From Fen-549 sp964636655 (GTDB lineage: Bacteria; Actinomycetota; Thermoleophilia; Gaiellales; Gaiellaceae): 64,000 bases of DNA. Both the position numbers and the translations under genes were made by a program. Numbering within the stretch: the stretch's first letter is position 1; every line of letters begins with the position of its first letter. Location of the stretch: contig CAZWTK010000003.1 in NCBI GenBank assembly GCA_964636655.1, forward strand, positions 1 to 64,000, in the 5' to 3' direction. The notes beneath the pieces were generated by a model. That model was given only the letters and a program-made list of their open reading frames with translations, did no database searches and was not told the origin of the DNA. This document shows positions 17,765 to 25,960 of the stretch, in pieces.

Positions 17765-19075
17765 GTGGAGACGATCTACTCCGCCGATTGGTTGCTCCCG
17801 ATCGAAGGCGAGCCGATAGAAAACGGCGCCGTGGCCTTCGAGAACGGCCGCATCACGAGGGTGGGGACGAGCGCCGAAGTGGGCGCCGGGCGCCGTTTTC
17901 CGGAAGCCGCGATCCTGCCGGGCTTCGTCAACGCTCACACACACCTCGAGTACGCCGGCTACACCGGCTTCGGCGACGGGCTCGACTTCGGCGGCTGGAT
18001 CGCGCTGCATCTCGAGCGAAAGCTGCATCTCTCCTTCGAGGGGATCGTCGCGCTGGCGCGGCTCGGCGCCGCCGAGTGCCTGGCCTCGGGTATCACCACG
18101 GTTGCGGACGCCAGCTTCAGTGCCGCTTCTCCGCGCGCCTGCTCCGAGCTCGGGCTGAAGGCGATTGTCGGCCTGGAGGTGTTCGGGGACGACCCGGATG
18201 CCGCACTCCGGCACTTCGAGGAGCTGAAGGAGGTGGCTGATCCGGCTCTTTCCGAGCAGGTGCGCCTGGCGATCTCGCCGCATGCGCCCTATACGGCCAC
18301 GGCGGAGGTCTACGCGGCGGCCCGCGAACTGGGACTGCCCGTCGTAACGCACCTGGCCGAGAGCGCGGCCGAGCGTGCCTGGCTCACGCGCGGTGAGGGG
18401 CCGCTAAGCGCCCTGAGCTACATCCTTCCCCCGCCCGGTGAGACCGGCATTCGCGTGCTGGCCGGCGCCGCTGCGATCGGCCCGGAGACCGTCGCGGCAC
18501 ACTGCGTCGATCTCGACCCCGAGGAGATCGATCTGCTGGCCTCCCTCGACGTGGCGGTTGCGCACTGCCCGCGCTCGAACGGCTATCTGGGCTGCGGGAT
18601 CGCGCCGCTGACGGATCTTCTCGCGGCCGGGATTCGTGTGGGGATCGGGACCGACAGTCCCGCCTCGACGCCATCCTTCGACATGTTCGAGGAGCTTCGC
18701 TCGGCCGTAACACTCGCTCGCGCTCGCGAGCACAATCCGCAGGTGCTCACGGCGGCGCGGGCGCTCGAGCTGGCAACGCTCGGATCGGCGAGAGCGCTCG
18801 GTATCGCCGACGAGGTCGGCTCGCTCCTTCCCGGTAAGCGCGCAGATATCGCTATCGTGGCTCTTGACGAAACCTCGCTTCTACCATGGGAAGATGCGCA
18901 GGCCGCCGTCGTTCTCGGCGGTAGTCCTGAACGAGTGGTGCTAACCGTTGTAGACGGCGAGACGAGATACGAGAAGGGAGAGTTCGAGTGGGACGTTCTT
19001 CGCAGCGCAAGCGCAGCCGCCAGAGGTCGAATGCTCGCCGACGGCAGCAAGCGAGCGCGCGCAGCCGAGCGGTAG
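17765..19075 (+). CDS. Amidohydrolase, candidate aminodeoxyfutalosine deaminase (MqnX-like)
   Basis: A 436-aa metal-dependent hydrolase of the amidohydrolase superfamily with the full ligand set: NAHTHLEYAG near residue 57, ISPHAPYT, THLAES, AHCVDL and GTDSPASTPS. Such enzymes deaminate nucleosides or guanine-like bases. Because the genome encodes futalosine-pathway genes (mqnA, mqnC, mqnE at 54-57 kb), a role in deaminating aminodeoxyfutalosine to futalosine is attractive, but this is inference from family and genome content. Other options are S-adenosylhomocysteine deaminase or chlorohydrolase-type activity. Its 3' end overlaps the TPR gene by 88 nt in another frame. Confidence 0.8.
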   Translation: METIYSADWLLPIEGEPIENGAVAFENGRITRVGTSAEVGAGRRFPEAAILPGFVNAHTHLEYAGYTGFGDGLDFGGWIALHLERKLHLSFEGIVALARLGAAECLASGITTVADASFSAASPRACSELGLKAIVGLEVFGDDPDAALRHFEELKEVADPALSEQVRLAISPHAPYTATAEVYAAARELGLPVVTHLAESAAERAWLTRGEGPLSALSYILPPPGETGIRVLAGAAAIGPETVAAHCVDLDPEEIDLLASLDVAVAHCPRSNGYLGCGIAPLTDLLAAGIRVGIGTDSPASTPSFDMFEELRSAVTLARAREHNPQVLTAARALELATLGSARALGIADEVGSLLPGKRADIAIVALDETSLLPWEDAQAAVVLGGSPERVVLTVVDGETRYEKGEFEWDVLRSASAAARGRMLADGSKRARAAER

Positions 19076-19878
19076 CGAAGCCCCCGGTCTCGACCCGTTC
19101 GAGCGGGTACTCCCCGGCGATCGAAGACACGATGTTCTTCATGCGCCTGCGCCGGAGTGCGAAGTGGGCCTTCATTCTCCTCATCATCGTCTTCGCCTTC
19201 ACCTTCCTCTTTGCCGGTGTGGGCAGCGGCGGCAGCGGCGGCGACGTCATCCAAGAGCTTCTCGGCATGCGCGGCAGCGATCCGGTCAAGGTGGCAGAGA
19301 ATGAGGTTGCCAAGAATCCGAAAAACACGACCGCGTTGATCGGGCTCGCTCAGGCGTACGTCGCCAAGCAGCGCCGGGCCGACGCCATCGCCACCTACGA
19401 GAAGATCCTCCAGCTGAAGCCGAAGGATCTGAGCACGTTCCCGCAGCTCGGACGCCTCCAGCAAGAGATCGCAGGCGAGCGCTACGATCGCTACGCCGCG
19501 CTGCAGTCGAAGTTAATAGTCGCGTACGGTCCGCTCAGCTCCGATCCACTCCAGAACATTGCCGGCACCGATCCGTTGCTCAGTGCCTACACGAGCCAGC
19601 TGACCACGAAGCTGAGCAGGGCCTACAACTCATACATAGCGGCGGCGACGGCCTGGGAGAACACCTACAAGCGCTACGCCAAGGCCGTACCGAAATCGAG
19701 CACTCTCCAGCGGGCGAATGTCGAGATCCAACTGGCGCAGGCTGCCTCGAGCGCGGGCGACTACGCGACCGCGATCACCTCCTACGAGACTTTCCTGCGG
19801 CTCACTCCGAAGAGCCCTCTCGCCCCGCAGGTCAAGAAGGCGCTGGCCGAACTGCGAAGGGTCAACTCGAGCGGATAG
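18988..19878 (+). CDS. Membrane-anchored tetratricopeptide-repeat protein
   Basis: The product is 296 aa: a very basic N-terminus (about 45 residues rich in Arg, Ser and Gln), one transmembrane helix (about 60-78, WAFILLIIVFAFTFLFAG), a glycine/serine linker, then TPR-like helices (NTTALIGLAQAYVAKQRRAD about 115-150 and a second unit about 245-285). The TPR part should face outside. AGGGAG lies about 8 nt before the GTG at 18988, supporting this start although it lies inside the amidohydrolase gene; ATG 19132 or 19141 would drop only the basic tail. TPRs mediate protein contacts; no specific role can be assigned. Confidence 0.78.
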   Translation: MGRSSQRKRSRQRSNARRRQQASARSRAVAKPPVSTRSSGYSPAIEDTMFFMRLRRSAKWAFILLIIVFAFTFLFAGVGSGGSGGDVIQELLGMRGSDPVKVAENEVAKNPKNTTALIGLAQAYVAKQRRADAIATYEKILQLKPKDLSTFPQLGRLQQEIAGERYDRYAALQSKLIVAYGPLSSDPLQNIAGTDPLLSAYTSQLTTKLSRAYNSYIAAATAWENTYKRYAKAVPKSSTLQRANVEIQLAQAASSAGDYATAITSYETFLRLTPKSPLAPQVKKALAELRRVNSSG

Positions 19879-19916
19879 AGTTGGGTCGAGCGGCAAGGCG
19901 CGGAAGGAGGGCGGCG

Positions 19917-20267
19917 GTGGATTTCGACATAGTCAGCGAGAAACCAAGCGAGGGAGTCTTCGTCATCGCGCTCAGCGGTGAGGTCGATCTCTACACCGCG
20001 CCGGAGTTCAAGCAGCAGCTGATCGATGCGGTCGCCGACGGCGCCAAGCATGTCGTCGTCGATCTCAGCGCTACGACCTTCATCGACTCGACCACCCTCG
20101 GTGTGCTCGTCGGCGGCGTGCGGCGCCTGCGCGAGAAGGACGGCGACCTCTCGCTCGTCTGTAGCGATCGCAACATCACCAAGATCTTCGAGATCACCGG
20201 GCTGAATCAGGTCTTCTCGATCGCGCCGAGCCGTGAAGAGGCGCTGGCGCGCCTGTCGTCCCACTAA
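19917..20267 (+). CDS. STAS-domain anti-sigma factor antagonist (SpoIIAA/RsbV-like)
   Basis: A 116-aa single STAS domain. The conserved phosphorylatable serine lies in TTFIDSTTLGVLVGG, and the fold-defining IALSGEVDLYTAPEFKQQL is near the N-terminus. Such proteins bind an anti-sigma kinase when unphosphorylated and free a sigma factor. I choose GTG 19917 because AAGGAGG is 6 nt upstream; an in-frame start at 19881 adds a basic unconserved stretch. No anti-sigma kinase or sigma gene is adjacent, so the partner is encoded elsewhere. It is convergent with the following GNAT gene. Confidence 0.9.
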   Translation: MDFDIVSEKPSEGVFVIALSGEVDLYTAPEFKQQLIDAVADGAKHVVVDLSATTFIDSTTLGVLVGGVRRLREKDGDLSLVCSDRNITKIFEITGLNQVFSIAPSREEALARLSSH

Positions 20268-20311
20268 CGCTTCGGCGGAAACACCTTGGTGATGTCGACG
20301 TCGCGCGAGAC

Positions 20312-21085
20312 CTAGCTCGGCCTGCGGGTGAAGCCGTAGAAGCGTCCGATCGGGCTGAAGCCGAGCTTTGCGTAAAGCGCCTTGGGCCAGTCGTTCTCGT
20401 CGGCCATCAGCCAGACGAGGTCGTGGCCCGAGGCGAAGGCCTCCCAGGCCGCGCGCCGGACGACCGAGCTGGCGAGGCCGCGGTTTCGGTACTCGCGTAG
20501 TGTGCCGACCGTCTCGATCTGCGCGGTACCGCCACGGGAGTAGAGCTGGCAGCCGCTCACCACGCGACCGTCGAGCCGGCGCGCGAAGTACTGGCAGTCG
20601 ATGCTGCGCTCGATCAGCAGGTTCTGCTTCGTGAGCTGCCGAATCAGCTCTTCGCTCTCGGGGTGGCTCTCGCGGTTCTCCTCCTCCCAGAAGGGAAGCA
20701 TCTCCTCACCTGTGACTTCGGCCACGAGTGGTAGCCGCTCCTGCTCGACCGAGCCGGAGTGAACCATCGCTAGCGCCCGCTCGACCTTCCAGCCCATGCT
20801 CTCGAACTGTGGTAACAGTCGCTCGCCGATCTCGGCCGAGTCGGCGACGACCTTGCGGTGAGCCATTCCGGCCGTCCCGAAGATACGGTCTGCCAGCGCC
20901 GCGAGCTCGTTGGCCTCCGCGGCCGCGTCCTCGACGCGCAGGAAGTTACGGTCGTACACGAGCGGCAGCGATTCACACAGAAGTGCGGTCGCCAGAAACG
21001 AGGAGAAGATTCGCTCGGAGCAGCGCTCGTCGAGGTCGCGGCAAAAGCCGACGATGCGCTCGAGCTCGCCGGAAGGCGCGCTCAT
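20312..21085 (-). CDS. GNAT family acetyltransferase
   Basis: The product is 257 aa, with a divergent N-terminal half and a clear C-terminal GNAT domain: acetyl-CoA loop TLREYRNRGLASSVVRRA (about 195-212), then HDLVWLMADENDWPKALYAKLGF and a terminal PIGRFYGFTR, the usual GNAT ending. ATG 21085 is preferred: CAGGTT lies 7 nt upstream in the leaderless pattern. The frame stays open a further 750 nt upstream, but that stretch is antisense to the LOG gene and has no protein character. Substrate unknown. It diverges from the LOG-like gene. Confidence 0.8.
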   Translation of the reverse strand: MSAPSGELERIVGFCRDLDERCSERIFSSFLATALLCESLPLVYDRNFLRVEDAAAEANELAALADRIFGTAGMAHRKVVADSAEIGERLLPQFESMGWKVERALAMVHSGSVEQERLPLVAEVTGEEMLPFWEEENRESHPESEELIRQLTKQNLLIERSIDCQYFARRLDGRVVSGCQLYSRGGTAQIETVGTLREYRNRGLASSVVRRAAWEAFASGHDLVWLMADENDWPKALYAKLGFSPIGRFYGFTRRPS

Positions 21086-21118
21086 CGCTTGCAACCTGCG
21101 TTTTCCATACTCGTCTTC

Positions 21119-21124
21119 TACCAT
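21119..21124 (+). promoter_or_regulatory. Leaderless-type -10 box of the LOG-like gene
   Basis: TACCAT lies 7 nt before the GTG at 21132; there is no Shine-Dalgarno sequence. It sits in the short divergent region with the GNAT gene. Confidence 0.45.
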
Positions 21125-21131
21125 CGAAACT

Positions 21132-21587
21132 GTGCGTGTGAAGCAGATCTCTGTAATCGGCAGCGGCAGCGAGTGGGAGGCGCAGGCCGAGCGGGTCGGG
21201 CGGCTGCTCGCCGAACACGGCTGCACGGTCGTGACCGGCGGCGGCGGCGAGGTGATGGCGGCCGCCACGCGGGGCGCCAAGCAGGCCGGCGGGCAAACGA
21301 TCGGAATTCTGCCCGGCGACTCGCCGGGCGAGGCCAACGAGTGGGTCGACTTCAGTGTCGCGACCGGTATCGGCCACGCTCGCAACCTGGCCGTGGCGGC
21401 TTCGGGCGACGCGGTGATCGCCGTCGGCGGAAGCTGGGGCACGATCAGCGAGATCGCCTTCGCGCGCCGACTGGGGCGGCCGGTCGCGCTGCTCGAGGGC
21501 GGAGTTGTGGTGGAGGGCGAAGGACTCCTTCGCGCGAGCACCCCGGAAGAGGCCGTCGAGCTGGCACTGGCGGCGCTGGAGGGATGA
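21132..21587 (+). CDS. LOG-like Rossmann protein (TIGR00725-type family)
   Basis: A 151-aa single-domain protein related to the LOG/lysine-decarboxylase-like fold: VIGSGSEWEAQAERVGRLL at the N-terminus, VVTGGGGEVMAAATRGAK, and AVGGSWGTISEIAFA, which corresponds to the PGGxGTxxE nucleotide-binding motif of LOG phosphoribohydrolases but in variant form. The true activity of this short subgroup is not established. The GTG at 21132 is supported by the TACCAT box. A small basic gene follows after 1 bp. Confidence 0.8.
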   Translation: MRVKQISVIGSGSEWEAQAERVGRLLAEHGCTVVTGGGGEVMAAATRGAKQAGGQTIGILPGDSPGEANEWVDFSVATGIGHARNLAVAASGDAVIAVGGSWGTISEIAFARRLGRPVALLEGGVVVEGEGLLRASTPEEAVELALAALEG

Positions 21588-21588
21588 A

Positions 21589-21753
21589 GTGCCGAGACCG
21601 AGACCGCTGATCTGGAAGCCGAAGTACGCGACCCGCAGGATGCGGGAACGCGCCTGGGCCAAGAAGTCGCTGGAGCGCGAGCGGGCGCTGGCGAATATGC
21701 GGGGGCCTTCTCTGCTCGAGCGGTTGCGGCGGCGGTTCGAGCGCTCGCGCTAG
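21589..21753 (+). CDS. Small basic protein of unknown function
   Basis: A 54-aa product starting at GTG 21589, one base after the LOG-like stop, with GGAGGG 5 nt upstream. It is about one third Arg/Lys, begins MPRPRPLIWKPKYATR and ends LLERLRRRFERSR, suggesting a helical, nucleic-acid- or membrane-associated peptide. I recognise no family. Spacing and ribosome-binding site are the main support. Confidence 0.55.
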   Translation: MPRPRPLIWKPKYATRRMRERAWAKKSLERERALANMRGPSLLERLRRRFERSR

Positions 21754-22009
21754 GTGTCGAAGGCCGCGGGCCGGGTCGAGCGTGTCGCGAGTACAAGCCC
21801 CCCGCCCAATCCTCCCACCCGCGGGGTCGTGACACGGTAGCCGGGTTATGCGCACGAGATGTACCGATTGTGTGCCAAGCCGCGTTGCTCCAGTAGAGTC
21901 AGAGCCGGCCCTCGGGCTTCCGGAGTCTTCAACCACAAGCGCCGACTCCGCTCGACGGGCTCGCCGCGTATCCGTTTTGCATCCGCCGCAACCTGGGGAG
22001 GAGAGTCAG
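21754..22009. other. Intergenic region, nothing recognised
   Basis: About 255 bp between the small basic gene and the leader reading frame. It contains no convincing gene, hairpin or repeat; a promoter for the NAD(P)-binding protein gene should lie here. Confidence 0.5.
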
Positions 22010-22078
22010 ATGAACGCGATCGTTCAAGACACGCAATGCTCACCCTACGGTCAGGGCGATACGGGATGCACACCATGA
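22010..22078 (+). CDS. Possible 22-aa leader peptide or gene remnant
   Basis: ATG 22010 follows a strong GGGGAGGAG (7 nt spacing) and encodes MNAIVQDTQCSPYGQGDTGC plus two residues; its TGA overlaps the next gene's ATG (ATGA). The first seven residues recall the N-terminus of zinc-type quinone oxidoreductases (MxAIVQDxYGSP), so it may be the stump of a deleted gene whose ribosome-binding site now drives the downstream gene by coupling. A regulatory leader is the alternative. Confidence 0.4.
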   Translation: MNAIVQDTQCSPYGQGDTGCTP

Positions 22079-22761
22079 AAGTGTGCATCGTCGGAGCCTC
22101 CGGGAAGCTGGGGCGGTACATGGTGCAACACGCGCTGGATCGCGGCTACGAAGTGGTCGGTGTGTGCCGGGAGCGAAGCGTGGAGAAGCTCGACGCGTTC
22201 AAGGGGCGCATCGCCGTCGTTCCCGGGGCGACAAACGACCGCGAGGTGATCAAACAAGCGGTTGCGGAGTGCGACGGCGCTCTCGTCGTGCTCGTCCCGT
22301 GGGGCGTCCACGGATACTCGACGGGAACCGCCGAGGCGGTGCTCGACTACGCGCCTGCGGGCGCGCGCCTCGTGTTCTCGTGCGGGTGGCACATCACGCT
22401 CGACGGCCGGGACGTGTATTCGTGGAAGCTCAGGACGATCATGAGGGTCTTCGGCCCGCTTGCGCGCCTCGTACGCTTCGCCGACGTCGACGACCAGGTG
22501 GAGGCATGCAGGCGGGTGTTCGCCAGCGACACGCGCTGGACTGTGGTGCGCGGCAGTGACCTCGAGGAGGGCGAGAGCCAGGGCCTGCCCGTGTGGAGCC
22601 GGCACGTCGGCGATCCCATCCTCGAGAGCAACATCACGCGTCGCGTGGACTTTGCCCTGTTCATGGTGGAGGCTCTCGAGAACGACGAGCTCGTCCACGA
22701 GGCACCGGCGATCGTCGGTTGTCAGGCGCCCTCGGCGCTCGCGCAGGCGACCGGCGGGTGA
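22075..22761 (+). CDS. NAD(P)-binding protein, atypical short-chain dehydrogenase/NmrA-like
   Basis: A 228-aa Rossmann-fold protein: KVCIVGASGKLGRYMVQHAL at the N-terminus (GxxGxxG), an NADP-type second strand (VVGVCRERS), and GALVVLVPWG. The catalytic YxxxK of classical dehydrogenases is not evident, as expected in the atypical NmrA/NAD(P)H-binding group of sensors and reductases. The start is ATG 22075, coupled to the 22-codon frame; ATG 22066 is also in frame. It is convergent with the helicase gene. Confidence 0.78.
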   Translation: MKVCIVGASGKLGRYMVQHALDRGYEVVGVCRERSVEKLDAFKGRIAVVPGATNDREVIKQAVAECDGALVVLVPWGVHGYSTGTAEAVLDYAPAGARLVFSCGWHITLDGRDVYSWKLRTIMRVFGPLARLVRFADVDDQVEACRRVFASDTRWTVVRGSDLEEGESQGLPVWSRHVGDPILESNITRRVDFALFMVEALENDELVHEAPAIVGCQAPSALAQATGG

Positions 22762-22788
22762 GCTCTTGGGTGCAGCGCTGGCGTCTAG

Positions 22789-25023
22789 CTAGAGACTCCG
22801 CCCCAACATCCGCCCGAGCAGCTTCAGCGCGCCGGCCTTGTTCAGCGGCTCGTTCAGGTTGCCGCACTTCGGCGACTGCACGCAGGAGGGGCAGCCGCGC
22901 TCACAGGGGCAGCCCTCGAGTAGGCGCACCGCGTCGGCGACCCAGTCTGCGAACACCTCGAAGCCGCGCTCTGTGATGCCGATTCCGCCGGCGTGGCCGT
23001 CGTAGACGAATATCGTCGGCTGAAGCGTCTGGGTGTGCAAGTTGGTCGAGAGCCCGCCGATGTCCCAGCGGTCGCACATCGCGCGCAGCGGAAGTAGCGC
23101 GATCAGCGTGTGCTCGGCGGCGTGCAGCGAGCCGAGCAGGAGCGGTAGCTCATCGATCTCTTCGAGCTGCTCGGGGGTGGGGCAGAACCAGATCGCCTCG
23201 GTCTCGAACGAGGTGGCGGGCAGCTCCAGCGGCGTGACGTCCATCGCTCGTTGGGTCTGGATCGATCTTCGCTGGAAGCCGACGACCTGCTCGGTCACCG
23301 AGACGCGGCCGAAGTAGAGCTCGACTCCCAGCCGGCGCTCGCGCTTGAGCTCTTCCCGGATCTCGGTCTCCGTTTCGCGCTTGGCCTGGGTGTAGTAGTC
23401 GCCCGAGAAGGGCTCGACCAGGGCGCGGGCAGCCGCCAGGTCGAGCGTCCGCACCAGGTAGGCCTCGCCGAGGTGGAGGTAAATCGCTCCCTCGTGGATG
23501 GTCGAGAAGGCGCGCGCCCGCTCGACCAGCCCCAGCACCGAGCCGGTTTCGGCCTCGATCACGGTGAAGCTCTCGCTTTCGGCCGAGCGCAGCGGGACGC
23601 GCGCCGCCGGAAAGTCGCGCCCCTGCCAGACAAAGCCGGCCGGGGTCTTGCGCAGCTCGGGCAGCGAGGCGGCCTGCTCCAGCGCCTCCGGGCCGAGAGT
23701 GTCTGCGTCGTCCGGTCCGATCGGGGCCTCGTAGGCGGCCGAGAGCAGGTGGCCGCCCAGGATGCGCGGGCTCGAGTGGTCGAGGATTGCCGCCTCGACG
23801 CGGCGTCCGATCAGCGCCTCGGGGTCGCGCATGAAGAACTGGTCGAGCGCGTCCTCACCGGCGATCATCACCGCCAGGCCGTGCTCGCGGCGCCCGGCGC
23901 GGCCCCACTGCTGCCTGAGGCTGGCGACCGTGCCGGGAAAGCCGACCGAGATCGCGCAGTCGAGCGTGCCGACGTCGATGCCCAGCTCGAGTGCGCCGGT
24001 GGCCGTCACCGCCAGCAGCTCGCCGGAAATCAAGCGTTGCTCGATCTCGCGTCGCTGCTCGGGCGTATAGCCGGCTCGGTAGGGAGCGATCCGGCTTGCC
24101 AGCTCGGCGGGCAGGCGGTCGCTGGTGAAGCGGTGGATCAACTCAACCGCCTTGCGACTCTTGGCGAAGCAGATCGTCCGCTCGCCGCGCTCGACCAGCG
24201 AGGCGAGTAGCTTCGAGGCTTCGCCGAGCGCGCTGGCACGCAGCCCCAATTCGGGGTCGATCAGCTCCGGGTTCCAGAGCGCCAGCGTGCGCTCGGGTCG
24301 CGGCGCGCCGTCTTCGGCCACGACCTCGACGTTCAACCCGGTCAGCTCCTTCGCCAGCTCGCCGGGATTGGCGATCGTCGCCGAGGCGAGCAGAAACTGT
24401 GGCTCGGCGCCGTAGATGCGTGCAAGGCGGCGTAGCCGCCTTAGCACGTTCGCCACGTGCGAGCCGAAGACGCCGCGGTAGACGTGTGCCTCGTCCACCA
24501 CCACGAAGCGCAGGTTCGCCAGCACGTCGCCCCAGCGATCGTGGTGGGGCAGAACGCCGACGTGCAGCATGTCGGGGTTGGAGAGGATCACGTTCGCCCA
24601 CTTGCGGATCTGCCAGCGCTGCTCGCTGGGCGTGTCGCCGTCGTAGATCGCCGCGCGCACCTTCGGGACGTGCAGCGTCGCCAGCGCGCGGGCCTGATCC
24701 TGCGCCAGCGCTTTTGTCGGATATAGGTAGAGAGCCCTCTGCTTGGGCTCGCGGCAGGTCGCGTCGAGCACCGGTAGGTTGAAGGCGAGCGTCTTGCCGC
24801 TGGCCGTTCCCGTGGTGACGATCAGGTTCGAGCCCGCTTGGGCCAGACGCCAGGCCGCGACTTGGTGCGAGTAGAGAGAGGTGACTCCCAGTCCGATCAG
24901 CGCCTCACGCAGCCGCGGCGCCAGCTCGTCCGGAATCGGATCGAGCCGAGGCGTGCGGATCGCTTCTTCGCCGCGGTAGGCCAGCTCCTCGCCCGTCAGC
25001 AGCGAATCCCAACTCTTCTTCAC
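22789..25023 (-). CDS. DEAD/DEAH-box helicase with DUF1998-type C-terminus (MrfA/YprA family)
   Basis: The product is 744 aa. Superfamily-2 motifs: TTGTASGKTLAFNLP (motif I, near 70), VVDEAHVYRG (motif II), LLASATIANP (motif III), and VTATGALELGIDVGTLD with QQWGRAGRREHG (motifs V/VI). The C-terminus carries four cysteines (CPCERGCPSCVQSPKCGN), the metal-binding signature of the MrfA family, which repairs mitomycin-type DNA lesions in Bacillus. The likely role is DNA repair in the cytoplasm. The GTG at 25023 diverges from the thiamine operon. Confidence 0.9.
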   Translation of the reverse strand: MKKSWDSLLTGEELAYRGEEAIRTPRLDPIPDELAPRLREALIGLGVTSLYSHQVAAWRLAQAGSNLIVTTGTASGKTLAFNLPVLDATCREPKQRALYLYPTKALAQDQARALATLHVPKVRAAIYDGDTPSEQRWQIRKWANVILSNPDMLHVGVLPHHDRWGDVLANLRFVVVDEAHVYRGVFGSHVANVLRRLRRLARIYGAEPQFLLASATIANPGELAKELTGLNVEVVAEDGAPRPERTLALWNPELIDPELGLRASALGEASKLLASLVERGERTICFAKSRKAVELIHRFTSDRLPAELASRIAPYRAGYTPEQRREIEQRLISGELLAVTATGALELGIDVGTLDCAISVGFPGTVASLRQQWGRAGRREHGLAVMIAGEDALDQFFMRDPEALIGRRVEAAILDHSSPRILGGHLLSAAYEAPIGPDDADTLGPEALEQAASLPELRKTPAGFVWQGRDFPAARVPLRSAESESFTVIEAETGSVLGLVERARAFSTIHEGAIYLHLGEAYLVRTLDLAAARALVEPFSGDYYTQAKRETETEIREELKRERRLGVELYFGRVSVTEQVVGFQRRSIQTQRAMDVTPLELPATSFETEAIWFCPTPEQLEEIDELPLLLGSLHAAEHTLIALLPLRAMCDRWDIGGLSTNLHTQTLQPTIFVYDGHAGGIGITERGFEVFADWVADAVRLLEGCPCERGCPSCVQSPKCGNLNEPLNKAGALKLLGRMLGRSL

Positions 25024-25102
25024 GGATCGTGAGCTCAGGTTGCTCGGCGAGCCGGTTCAAGTAGACCCGACTCCTCTTTCACCCCCGAGGGCGATGGTAC
25101 CC

Positions 25103-25172
25103 TGTGCCCGCCGGGGTGCCCGCACGGGCTGAGAGCAAACCCGCAGAACCTGACCTGGGTAATTCCAGCGGA
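25103..25172 (+). promoter_or_regulatory. TPP (thi-box) riboswitch
   Basis: The TPP aptamer core is present: GGGGTGCCC (25113-25121), CGGGCTGAGA (25125-25134), ACCCGCAGAACCTGACCTGG (25139-25158) and GGGTAATTCCAGCGGAGGAAG. The 3' strand of the aptamer (CAGCGGAGG) includes the Shine-Dalgarno sequence of thiD, 7 nt before its ATG, so TPP binding should directly hide the ribosome-binding site. No terminator lies between aptamer and gene. Control is therefore predicted at translation initiation of the thiD-thiM-thiE-thiL operon. Confidence 0.95.
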
Positions 25173-25180
25173 GGAAGCGA

Positions 25181-25960
25181 ATGACCGTACCGAGATGTCT
25201 GACGATCGCCGGCTCCGACTCCGGCGGAGGAGCGGGTATCCAGGCCGATCTGAAGGCCTTCGCCGCCGCGGGTTGTTACGGGATGAGTGCGATTGTGGCC
25301 TTAACGGCGCAGAACACCACCACCGTCAGCGCCGTGCACGAGGCGCCGCCGGAGTTCGTCCTGGCCGAGCTGGAGGCCGTCTTCTCCGACCTCGGCGTGG
25401 ATGCGGCGAAAACCGGCATGCTCTTCTCCCGCCCGATCATCGCGGCCGTTAGCGGCTTCCTCGCCGAGCACCGCGTTCCGCTGGTCGTCGATCCGGTGAT
25501 GATCGCCACCTCGGGCGCGCGGCTGCTGCAGCCGGAGGCCGTCGAGGCGCTGGTGAGCGAGCTTCTACCGCTGGCGAGTGTGCTGACTCCCAACCTCGAC
25601 GAGGCGGTCGTGCTGGCGAGTAAGCCGGGCACGCGCCGGGAGCTGGCCGAGCGCATTCACGCGCTCGGGCCGGCGGCGGTGATCGTCACCGGCGGGCACG
25701 GCGAGAAGCCGGTCGATCACTTCTTCGACGGCAGCGAGCACTTCGAGATTCCCGTGCCTCGGTATTCGAAGCTCGCCACCCACGGTGCCGGCTGCACCCA
25801 CTCGGCGACACTGGCGGCTCTGCTCGCCAAAGGTCTGCCATTACGCGAAGCGGCCCAGGAGGCTGCTCGAATCGCCTCGCAGGCGGTTGCCAACGGGCTG
25901 GAATGGCTCGGCGCCGGTGAGGGCCCTGTCGACGTGCTCGGATTGGAGGATCAGGCATGA
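25181..25960 (+). CDS. thiD: Hydroxymethylpyrimidine/phosphomethylpyrimidine kinase
   Basis: A 259-aa ribokinase-fold enzyme that makes HMP-pyrophosphate for thiamine synthesis. TIAGSDSGGGAGIQADLKAF (residues 8-27), the substrate loop VDPVMIATSGARLL and the catalytic anion hole THGAGCTHSATLAALLA are complete. It is the first gene behind the TPP riboswitch and overlaps thiM by 4 nt (ATGA). Confidence 0.96.
   Translation: MTVPRCLTIAGSDSGGGAGIQADLKAFAAAGCYGMSAIVALTAQNTTTVSAVHEAPPEFVLAELEAVFSDLGVDAAKTGMLFSRPIIAAVSGFLAEHRVPLVVDPVMIATSGARLLQPEAVEALVSELLPLASVLTPNLDEAVVLASKPGTRRELAERIHALGPAAVIVTGGHGEKPVDHFFDGSEHFEIPVPRYSKLATHGAGCTHSATLAALLAKGLPLREAAQEAARIASQAVANGLEWLGAGEGPVDVLGLEDQA

Noticed and set aside
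21086..21835. 250-residue N-terminal extension of the GNAT gene at 20312
   Set aside because: The frame is open but Ser/Pro/Ala-rich and antisense to the LOG-like gene. The protein-like sequence begins near 21085.
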